This document shows positions 12,001 through 24,000 of a stretch of DNA of 64,000 bases, piece by piece. The stretch spans positions 26,221 through 90,220 of the forward strand of contig JASAND010022296.1 of the NCBI GenBank assembly GCA_030248195.1, in the 5' to 3' direction. Made by a program: the position numbers and the translations under genes. The stretch's first letter is position 1, and each line of letters opens with the position of its first letter. This DNA comes from Trissonchulus latispiculum. Its lineage: Eukaryota > Nematoda > Enoplea > Enoplida > Ironidae. Under the pieces are notes generated by a model, which saw only the letters and a list, made by a program, of their open reading frames with translations, did no database searches and had not been told where the DNA came from.

Positions 12001-15000
12001 AAAATACAATAAAAGTTTTACCGTTTAACTGTTTATTTTCAGATGCTGATTTCATTGCTACATACGAATTACTTGTTCGCTGTATTTTTGATTTGAAATA
12101 AGTTCAGCTTTCAACAATATGTCACAGAATTTTTGGGTTACGTAATTGATTGTGCATACTGCTGTGTTTACATACGTAAAAGCCCATGTTAGTTTACACT
12201 GCAGTTTACTTTAATGTTTCACTTTTTCCAAGATTTCGCAAATTTAGATATTATATTCCGCATGAAATACTGAATATTTCTTGTAGGAATTTCATCAAAT
12301 GTATATACCTATACCAAACTTTTCAAATTCATGCATAAAATATTGCAAATCTGACGGGTGTGGACCAGATTTCATTTACCCACTACGTAGTTAACTTATC
12401 GTGAGGATGTATAATACCTAACTGAAATATATAAAATTTCAGCTAACAGAATTTTGATCAGAAAGATAGAAAAGAAAAAAGTAAAGGAAACAGCTGCAGT
12501 TTTTCAAAGTTTACGTACATGGAATAGATTTAACGGAAATGTAATATTTAATGGAACAATTACCAAGTGCGAAATTTAAAACGTTTTACGGAATGAATTC
12601 CTAAATATTAGAGATGTATTTAATTTTTCTTTCATTTGGAACATGGACAAGTTTAAATTGTCTCCAGAGAAAAGTAACGTCTTGAGAAGTATATAAGAAC
12701 GCAGCCTTGGGAAAATTGAAACATTTTTAAGGAGTACGACAACTATGTAAAATTCAATACAGTCTTACGTGCTGTAAGGAGAAATCGTGGAGTTCAGAGA
12801 AAGATCATACTTTCAAAATTTTCTTAGCACCTTCAAAGCTTGCACAAGGCTGCTCCGGATACCCGGAGCTCCGGAGCTCCGGAGCAGAAGCCCGCTCCGG
12901 AGCCCCGAAAATCGGAGCTCCGCTCCGGAGCTCCGTCGGAGCGGAGCTCCGGCGCACATCACTAATCAAGAGTACATAACTAAGGGCCTATTTCTTTAAA
13001 GATTAAAATGGTCGGATTAAACGGATTAAAAGTCAGCCGGATTAAAATTTTAATTGCTATTTCTTTAATGATGGATTAAACGGATTAAACGGATTAAAAT
13101 TAACTAGTTTAATCCGACCATTTTTAATCCGCGGAATAAACGAGTTGATTTTAATCCGTTTAATCCGCGTAGCTGCACGGGGATTAAAAACTAGTTGAAA
13201 ATACAGGCGGCGGATTAAACGGATTAAAATTAATCTTTAAAGAAACAGCGATTAAGCAGGTCGGTTTAAAATTAACTCGTTGATTTTTAAATCCGAATTG
13301 TGAATAAAGAAACAGGATTAGATTAAAATTTTAATCCTAGTTGCATTAAAGAAATAGGACTAAATTTAATCCGTTTAACTCGCTTAACTCGCTGGACTAA
13401 ATTTTAATCCGTTTAATCCGAGGTGCTATTTCTTTAATGCGGATTAATTTTAATCTAATCAGTTTAATCTTTAAAGAAATAGGGCCTAATAAGAGTATGC
13501 CACGAGTAAAAACTATGCTCTGCTCGCTCGCTAACGGCTAACCCCCCCCCCCCCGCAAATCAGCACTTGGTCGAAAGGGGGTACGCTCACTCGCTCTATG
13601 CTTGTGTGTTGAAGCTCGAAAACTAGCTGTTCATGAGCAAATTTCTTTGCAGTGGTGAGTCTAATTTGCGGGGGATTATGTATTATGTACTCCTGATAAT
13701 AAGAGAGTAAGTTAATACTCGCAAATAATTTGGTTAATGATAATTTCATAAACCGTCTGGTTTTGAGGGTACCAACCGTACAACGAAAACGATCCCCCCT
13801 TTAGTAGATAGGCCTAGTGGTCTAGGGGTAAAATGGAGGAGAAAACAGTGGAAATAAGTCATTGTCAATTTATTTTCTTGAAAATTTATTAATAACTCGA
13901 ACTCCATTTAAAACAAGCTGCCTCTTAGTAAGCGTGTTTTCTTTTGTAAATCCTCCCAGCACAAAGCAAACTTATTCAAATGAAAGTCGCTTGGCTCTTC
14001 GAAGGCTCAATTTTAGATTGGTACAGTTAAATTCTTCGTATTAATTACTCGTAAATTTTAATCGGTTAAATTTCTAAAATTTACCGAACCACAAGGCACA
14101 GACAACACTACTATGGAAACTGCTGAATTTAAAACATTTTGATAAAATCGCAAAATGCTCACCCTGAAATAAGATTTAACAGAGAAACTGTGGTGACTTG
14201 ACTACACAATATAGCTTTACTGTAGCTATCTAACTCATGTATCGGATCCTAGTCCTTCACATTTTTAAACAATCATTTATCATCGAAGCGGCTACTACAT
14301 TACCGCTTTTCTTAAAATGTCTGTTCAGTGTTAATTCTCTTTAATCTCTGTAAGTAATGCGTTCATACTGTCTTGTGGCCGGGTTGTATCTCTCCGGTGG
14401 CTGTCGATTTCGTCTCTCGGGAAATCGTCGAGGTTCTTGGGGCTGTTCTTGAGGTAGTCCTGGACCAAGGTGTACCTGCTCAGTCCCATCGCTGGCAGGC
14501 CAATACAATGGGTCAAATTCTTTCTCTGTATCTTGGATGCCAGTGAAAGGAGATTTCCGGAGTTTCCGAGAGTTCCAGACAGTACCGTCAGAAAGTTTGT
14601 AGGTATGGCGTCCCAGGATCCCCATGACTTTCTTTGGCTTACTATACCGTACTTGACCCTTGGGGGCTTGCGGAAGTAGAGTACGAACGTAGTCTCCAAC
14701 TTTAACCTCTCCGCTCGCTTCATCTGTCGTCTTGCTTGTCTTCTGATTTCCTTTAGCTTTAAAGTTCTTGTATAAGGGAGAGTTTAACTTTGTACGGAGT
14801 TTCCAGCCAAACATGAGTTCAGCCGGTGATTTGTTGTCGAGACCAATAGGACTTGCGCGAATTGTTGTTAGTGTTTGGGTAACGGCCTTCTCCCAATGGT
14901 AGCCTTCTAGTTGTATTGTTTGAATCCTTTCTTTGAGGGTTCTATTGGCTCTCTCCACTTTGCCGTTTGACTGTGGATTGTAAAGGGCTGTCAAGTTATG

Positions 15001-18000
15001 CTTGATGTTTCTTTGAGATAGGTAGTCTTCAAACTGCTGACTTCTGAACTGTGGTCCATTATCGGTAATGATCTCTGTAGGCAGACCAAATCTTGAAAAA
15101 AGGGTTTCCAAAAAGTTTATGACAGATGTTGTGTTTATTGAGCCTGCGGTGCAAGCCTCAATCCAACCAGAGTAATAGTCACACAACACTATCAGGTATG
15201 GGAAATGTGACGGTGCCGTGGAGAATGGACCCAATATATCGAGTCCTAAACGCTGCCATGGCGAAGTAGTATCTGGTAGGCTTTGAGTTTCAGTTGACAA
15301 AGGTTTTGCGCTCTTATCACTTGTTTGGCAATAGACGCAGGTTTTCACCAAGTCAACTACGTGACGGTCAATGGAGGGCCACCAGTAACTTTCTCGCAGA
15401 AGTTGTTTCGTCTTGGTAACGCCTGGATGTCCCTCATGGGCAAGATTTAGGATTTTGGGTTGTAGTGCAGCTGGGACCACCATTTTCATATCTCCACGGA
15501 ATATTAATCCATCAACGACGCAGAGATCATCTCTGATATGGTAGAACGGCAAAAGATCAGGCTTTAAATTCTTCTTGTCGGGCCACCCACGGATTATGAA
15601 TTTCTTTACTTCATTCAAAAGGACATCTTGAACAGATAGATCCTTTAGTTCATCCAACTGAACTGCTGCTCTTGGAGTGAGGTAGGCAACGATTCGCTCG
15701 TCATCGACCGGTTCTGAAGATTCGGTGGAGCAAGGTAGACGAGACAGAGCATCTGCTGTGACATTCTGGTTTCCAGGCTTGAATTTGACATTATAATCGT
15801 ACTGATTCAGTCGTGTGTACGACCGGGTGATGCGCATAGGTCTGTGGCCTTTTCCACCTCCTTCCAGAAGTATGGTCAGGGCCTGATGATCCGTTATTAG
15901 ACTAAATCTGAAGCCCCATAGGTAGGTGTGCCATTTCTCTACAGCCCAAACACATGCAAGCGCTTCTCGCTCGCTGGTCGAGTAGTTTCTTTCTGCAGGC
16001 TGAAGAGATCTTGATGCGAAAGCGATCACTCTTTCTTTCCCATCTTGTATCTGACTGAGTACCGCACCAATACCGTATGCTGAGGCATCAGTGGACACCA
16101 TGGTTGGACAGCCTGGCTTGAAATGTGCAAGAATTTCTGATTTGGTGATCTGCTGTTTGATATTTTCGAAAGCTGATTGGGCTTCTGAAGTCCACTGGAA
16201 TTCGGTTTCTTTGTGGGTGAGTTTGCGTAGTGGGTCTGCTGTGGTCGAGAAATCCTTGACAAATCGCAAGTAGTATGAAGCCATTCCAAGAAATGTCTTC
16301 AGATCAGATTTGCTTCTCGGTGATGGTGTCTTCAGGATTGCTTCTAGGTTCTTCTTGCTTGGTTGTACACCGTCTTTGTTTAGGTGATGTCCTAGGAAAT
16401 CCAGTTCGGTTTGTGACAGCGAAACCTTTTCTATCTCAATCCTCATATTTCGGTCTGATAGGCGCTTGAGTATCTCAGTTAATCTTTCGTCATGTTCTTG
16501 CTGATTTTCTCCAGTTATGAGAATGTCGTCTTGGTATACTATGACACCAGGTATTCCGCCAGTATGATTTGCATCATCTTTTGGAATGCAGCAGCTGATG
16601 ATACCAAGCCCATCGGTAGTCTTCGGAATTGGAACAGTCCATCTTCGGTAATGAAAGCGGTTAGGGGTCTGCTTTCCGGTGACAAAATCATTTGAAAATA
16701 GGCTTTACTCAAATCAATCTTTGAAAATATTTGGGCTCCTTTTAGAACAGTAAGTGCTTCTTCCACGTTTGGTAATGGAAATCGATCTGGTATGACAACA
16801 TCGTTAAGTTTGTGCAAATCCACGCAGATTCTGATTTTGCCGTTTGGCTTAACGACAACCACCGGCCCGTGTACCCATTCTGCAGCATCAATTCTTTCAA
16901 TAACACCATCTTCTTCCAATTTTATCAGTTCTGCAGTAACTTTATCTTTTAAACTTACAGGAACTCGTCGCAGTTTCTGAATTGCAGGAATCGCTTCTTC
17001 TTTGATTTGGATTTTGTGGACAAATCCTTTGACCTCTCCAAGCTTGTTTTGAAACAAGTCCGGAAATGACGTTTTCATGGATTCCTTAGTTATTGTGTTG
17101 ATGCTTAAGGTTTTCCCAAGGATGTTAATTCCGAGACTGGAAATGATGTCGCGACCAAGAAGAGATTTGTTGCCTTCTACCACTAGCAAATCAGCGGTTG
17201 TAGACTTTCTTCCATATGCCACAGTTGTAGTGATGACACCATGGACTTGAAGCTTGTTTCCACCATAAAACGATGATAAATGATTGTTTAAAAATGTGAA
17301 GGACTAGGATCCGATACATGAGTTAGATAGCTACAGTAAAGCTATATTGTGTAGTCAAGTCACCACAGAAACTATGATCATTTTATTCTCAAACTGATGG
17401 CACAGTGGATAGTACGTCCAATTACGGCTCAGCAAGTCCGTGGATCAAATCTCACCTTATTCCAATTTTTAGTCTAATAAAATTTGCCTCCCGAAACAAG
17501 TAAACTAAAATGGCAAAAAGTTGAAAAACAAGACCCTAAACGTAAAGTTTATATACTAGACACCACAGAAACTCAATGTTAAATGTAAACTTTAGGCTGA
17601 ACTAGTACTGGAGTTTGGAAGTAATTTTGGAAGGGCAAATTTTAAGAATTCAATTGTTGTGAGATGCACTAAATTTAAATGGACTAAATTTGAAAGGTTT
17701 ATTGAAATACTCCACGTACGTATAGTTTCCATTTCCATTTTCGTTTCCTGAGAAATTCATTTTAGAATTTCTGAAAGATACTCTCCTATTTTCAAAGTTT
17801 AAAAGTTGAAATGTCCACTTACAGACGAATTTTATAACAGAAATTGAATTATAGCTTTGACTTAATTTGGTGGATCTTTATTTATTTTGTTTTCATCATA
17901 TCCTAACTTTTATGTTCATTGTAACCTTAGTAGATTTATACTTATATTTATTATTGTTCCTCCGGGTTCTTTTTAATGTTTTGTTTTTCAGTTTAGTTTT

Positions 18001-21000
18001 ATGCAATGGACAAGTTTCACATAATCTTGATGATCATTGACGTTTGTGGTTTGAGTATACATTGACCCTACGCGATTTTAATTTGTGTTAAGTTAATACA
18101 ATTATTTAAGGTTTTGAAATGTGAAATTATTCAAGGGCCTCTAGCAAACCATTTAACCTGCATATCATTATTGCAGCAAATTTTTAGATAATGAAAATCT
18201 ACTTTCAATTCCATTTAAAGCAAGCACTCATGCAGCACAGCTCTTTAAATTTATCAGGCAATTAAACTAATTACTTAATTAAGATCATTAATTAACTTAC
18301 TTGCGGCATCAGTAGTCCAGAAGAATCCGCCTAAATATTAAAATTTTAAATTAAATTTAAAATCGCATTTGCATTGACAGAGTACAGCAGTAAGCTTAGC
18401 ACAGGTGGACGCTAAATCAACTTTCAGCTGGGTTAGCTAAAAGGCTGGCTTGAAACGTCACGTTTCCTTTGTTCTTGCCTTCTACTCAAGTTTTCAAAAC
18501 TTTTTTGAAAGTTTCTGAAAAAAATTGCAGTCAAAGTGCCCCCCAAATATTATTTTTCTATACTTCAGCCCCGTTTTTATAAACAGCTTCTCTTCAAAGC
18601 TTTCAGTTTCTGTGAAATTCTTTAGTGTTAACTCGCTTGGTACAGATTGAAAACTTTCTGCAAAAAAGCTTACGGGAAAAATAAATTGTCTGAAAATGCT
18701 CTGCATGTCTCCGCAGTGCCAAGAAATTTTAAATTTTACAACTACATATACTTATTAATCGACTTAAACCGTGCTCGGTTAATAATTCGCGAAACGGTGC
18801 TCGGACCAGAATTGCTCTTTCGACCCGACTAAATTTAGCGGGAGGGTTCTAATGTAAGCAACTTTGGATTTGTTTGGAAACAACAAATACCGTGTGGAGG
18901 AATCACCTAACCAAATCAAATGAAATTAATGTGGACACGTTTCTCGCCAGGTGGTGTCTGATCAGTTCCAAATCTTAACAAGACTATTATGTTTCTGAAC
19001 ATCCAAACAGACGCTTGTCATACTCTTATGTATTATGTACTCTATACTAAAAGCCTGCAAACTGCAAAGCATTGCAGACTGCAACCTAACTTGCACATTC
19101 CGCTGCGCACCTTGGGTCCAGGCCAGCCGGGCTTATCCTCCCAGGGCCGGTTCACGTCCTTCTCCTTCAGCTGGAGGTTGTCCTTGAGTCGGGACTGGGA
19201 GATGGCACGATGTCGTTCGATGCTCTCGCTGAGGTAGTCCGTGGCCGAACCGATCGGCTTGATGTCTTCGCTCTGAAAGCAAGCAGAGACCGATCAATAT
19301 GCAAATTAGGTCGATAATTACCAACTTGTGTAACATTGCCAGGTGGTGAAATCGGAATGTCATGGTCATAATGTGAGATCAAATGCCCGAGAAAATGTTC
19401 CTCAGAAAAAGGCTGAGGTTTGGTAATTAACTAGGAATTTAATAAAAAATTAAATGAACCATTTTTCACTCTGATACAAGCTGAGACCAATATGCAAATT
19501 AGGTCCATAATTGACGAAATAAATATTGGTTGGAAATAAGTTACAACACCCACAGTTATGATCAAGGATTAAACCTCTGAAAGCATTCTTCGGAAAAACC
19601 TGCATTAATTATATACCTGTTTAAAAACTAGTTAAAAAACTTAATTGAACGGTTTCTTACTGTAAACTGTCGAAAATCGCCATTTGAAATGGAATAGTGG
19701 TCAGGAGATGTGTAACCATTCATAAGCGTAGAGCTCACAAATGGGGAGTAATTGTAGTTCTCCGTTACAAACATTATAATTGTAAGTCAATTAATAAATA
19801 GTACAATTGTTTTTGATAAAAATTATTTCTAAACCTGCAAAAGTATGAGATATATGTTTCAGTTGGAATAATACAAGGTTATAAACGAAAGAAAGAAAAA
19901 AGAAACTTGGCTTTTATGGACTCATAGGTCCTTTTCGTGCAGCTAGCTAAACGAGTTAAAGGTGTTAAATCTAACTCAATCCTATTTTGATACAGGGTTA
20001 TATGAGTTAAACAGTTCATTTCATTCTAGCTTTTTGGATTTAACGAGTCAAGAATTTTACTGCACAGTTTCAGTTCGCTTCCAAAGCGTTTTTTGTTAAA
20101 AAATCAAAAATTTGCCTCTGCCAGGAGTAGAACCACCCACCGTCGAATTTGCAGCCGAGAATACAAGCCCCTGCGCCAGAAGAGATTAACTTTTCATTTC
20201 TTCCGCTATGGCCAATATCATTTTACAAAAATGAAAACTTTTGCCGTACTCTTATCTATTATGTACTCTTGTCAGAGCTAATGCTAGTAAAAATAGACTA
20301 CAAAAATGCATACAGCTTGTGTCGCAACGTTATTGTGTCGTGAAAAATTATAAACTCAATATAGTTAAAACTGTGCGCGCAAGAACGATTGATTTAACAT
20401 TCTAGAATTCCTATAAAAATCCAGTTTTATTCCCCTAACTTTCTCCGGCAGCAAACTGGTAAAATAGAGACGTCAATAAACCATGAGCTTGTCAGAAAAA
20501 AGTTACACCGTGTGCACAAAAATTCATCCAAAAAAGAAGATAATTTATTCTACCACAATTTCCCGGAAACAAAAATAAAATGAAAGAGAAGTAACCTTTT
20601 TTCTGAAAACTATCTCTTTTTAATTTTTGTCAAAAACCTCATGAGGGAATTTTGTATTACAGGAAACAGCATGAAAGTCAAAATTTTCACTCCCAAATTA
20701 CAGGCTTTGCTGCAAAGATTGACAACTTTACTGCAACTACAAAAATGTTTAAAACTTTGCTGCAAAAACTTTGACGTTTTGGTACTCCTAACATGTAGAC
20801 CTCCAGGATTTACCCCCTTGAAAAGTTGTTAAAAAGGTTTTAAATATTTCAAGCATTACTTCATATCCCTCTAAAGTAGTATGGTGTAAAGTCCACTTTT
20901 GCGTAATTTCCTGTAAAATTTACAAAAGTTCACACATTAGTGTTGGTTTTGAAATGAAAACTTTTGCACAATTTATGACGTATTTACAGCGGATTACTAG

Positions 21001-24000
21001 CTCTAAAGTAGTAGCACATAACCCATTTATGTTTCGAATTTTTTCAAAATCTAGAAGACCGAAAGACCGAAAAGACACAAGCACAAGCACAAGCACAAGC
21101 ACAATTGTTAAGACCATGAGGTGAGGTGTCCACTGCATCAGACTTCAATTTCTCCAAAAAGTAATTAATTAATAATTTAATAAGAGTGGAGGAGTCCCTC
21201 TCTTGTTTTTGTTTGGTAGCAACAGCCAATCAGATTGCACTAAACACCTCCCCGTCTGATGCAGTTTCAATAAATTCTTCAAAAAAATTTCCGATATCAA
21301 GGATTCGAGATGGCTCTTTCCTAAGGAAGAACTCCTGTTCCCTATAAACTGCGAAAAACCCAAGTCCTGTCACACTCTTATGTATTATGTACTCTTGATC
21401 GTCTCCGACACTGACCCGAATTCGATTGATCTGTAGCGGTTTCAACGGATCCAGTTTCGTGAACGATCGATGACTGTGCTCGGATGGAAAATCGAGACTT
21501 CGATTTCGTCGCTTGTATTCGGTGGGCTGAATTGGGAGGCCGCGCACTCCGCCATGAGTGTCGACTTTCGGATCGATAATCTGAAGTCGATACTTTTCCT
21601 GCTGAGATTCTACCTGAAAATATGCAAATTAGGTGGTCGGCGCGGCGTGGGAAACTCTGGATAATTTAGGAAAATTTCGGAAAAAATTTTTTGCCAGAGT
21701 CAAGCAAGAATTTCTGGAGGATTTGCAAGCAGGTGGTAAAATTCGTAGAGTGTAATTAAGCTTCAATTTCAACAAACTGTTGCTTATTATGCACATACTC
21801 TCAAAATACTTTATTGGGTAATGACAAACCGTTTAATAAACCAACAAATAATAAATCTGATTTCTTAGTGACCATTTATTTTCTGATCTATATGTTCTTC
21901 GTGGCTGTTTCATGACTAAGACTAGATGACTGGCCTTTTCTTGACACGGCTGTTAAATTTTTTTATCATTAAATCATTTATTTTGTCAACAAATGAATCC
22001 TACCTTGTACTCAGCAGGGATTGTGCCGCTAATTTTAGTTTCTGATTGCCTTGTTATGCTGCTGACGCCGCCAGAGCCCTAAAATTATCAGAAAACATTT
22101 GAAAATAATGAATGAAAATGTGAAAATAATTTATGAAATTCTGGCTGAATCGTTTAGCTTTCAAGTTTAGATGGAATAGAAAGCAAATTACGTGCAACAC
22201 AACAACGCCGCTATAAACTATTTCTAATTAATACAACACCTGAAAATCAGAATAATGAAGCAAGTCAATCCATTATAGTAATCAGCATTCATGTCTGAAG
22301 AGTTTAAATCAGGATCTGAAAGATGTGAAGAAAAGTGTCCGTGGCGGAGATCGAACTGCCGAGTTTTGGATTTGGATTAGAACGCTCTACCGCTTCCGCC
22401 ACGCCACAACTCCGGACAGCTAGACTAGATTTAGTAACACTAATTCCAACCTGTTCGGAGTTCACTTGAAAACGCTGATATTTACCAAATTACTTTCAAA
22501 TTAGTCAATTGTTTAATTAACAAAATTAACAGTTTGTACTGGAATGGTTCCATTTGCCTGAAAGGTGGACTTGTACATGGGCGTTACGGTTTTGATGTCA
22601 TGCAGTCGCTGCTCTGACGTGGCCGTTTGATGACTAACATAGTCCTAGAAAATAGTAATTCAGAAATGGTTAATTATTAATTTCATTTGTTTCAATCATT
22701 TACACATTAAATAATTCATATAATTGTTGAGAAAAACAGACAAGACAAGCCAAGACATTAAAGGAACATTCATTCAAAAACTGTAACAATAGTCGACATT
22801 CCGCCGAAAAATTAGGTAGTGTATTTTGTGACCAGTCAATTAAGTAAGTTTTAGCTTTAGTTTTTTGTTTTGTTTCTAATTGGTACATATAGAGTTTGAC
22901 AACAGGTGGACAAGGGGGGGAAAGGGGGGGAATTTCCCCCCCCTCGGCGAAGTCGTCCACAATGGGTCGCGAAATTGCTTCCACAAGGGGTAAGAAAATT
23001 GGCCACAAGAGGTAAGAAAGTTGTCCAAAGATAGGTTTTACGACTAAAGTTTCCAAACAATTGCCGGCTTCGCCGGAATTTTTCCCATACAATCACAATT
23101 TTTCGCTAAAAAACGTCCGAAAAAGTGTTTTGGCTAAAACATCGCTGTTTTTTGTTAAAAATGGCAAAAATCGCTTTCAAAAGTACCCCTAGAAAAATCG
23201 CTCTCAGAAGGGGTACCCAAATTTGCTTCCACAACGGTCAATTGAAATTTGACCTCCCGTTCAGGTATGTGTTTGACCAGCCTGAATATATAGTTGGATA
23301 TTTAGTCGAGTGACAAGCTCAATTAAATCTGGTTTCCTCTAGGTGCCGCCCTCGAAACCGCATTTTATCTACTTCTTTTGCTCTAAGTTATTTAAATTTT
23401 TTCCAAATTTGTGACTAAGACAAACAACAACAATAACAGCAACTAGACAGCAAGGGCGGTATTTTCTATACACTCAGTTTGTTGGTCACTGCCCTTCACC
23501 GTTACAAATTCAGTGCTATTCAAGTGCAAAAATGAAGAAAATTAGCTCTGCTGCTTCTTGATTAATCATTAAGCTTTTTGTGCTGTCTATCAGAGATTGT
23601 ACTTTTTTGGAAAATTCTCGCACATTTTTCACAGCAATTAGTTAACTTAGCAATTTGATAAATAAATTTCTTTTCACAACATTGTACGTTAGGATCTAGC
23701 TAGTTCTGTGTAAGTCTTTTAGCTACACACATTTACACCTTTATAAACTTCATTGTTTTGGAAGATATTTTGTGGCTAGAAAATTTCAGCCGACCCAGTG
23801 TTCGTACTGCAATTCAAAACAAGCTTAGCGTGTAAGCTAATTTTCATATACTAAGACTTTGCAAACTTTTCTTTGCCCTTAAAACAAAGAGTTGGCATTC
23901 CGGAATTTTACGTTTATTTTGAATAGATTTTAAGACACTTCTGCCAAAACGTTTGGAATACAAACGCTGGCTTCTCAAACTTGTCGGCTTAAAGTTGTGG

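Noticed and set aside
14189..17367. Ginger, Polinton or DIRS element
   Set aside because: The presence of a Ty3-type RT and RNase H excludes Ginger and Polinton; the DDE integrase and absence of a tyrosine recombinase exclude DIRS.
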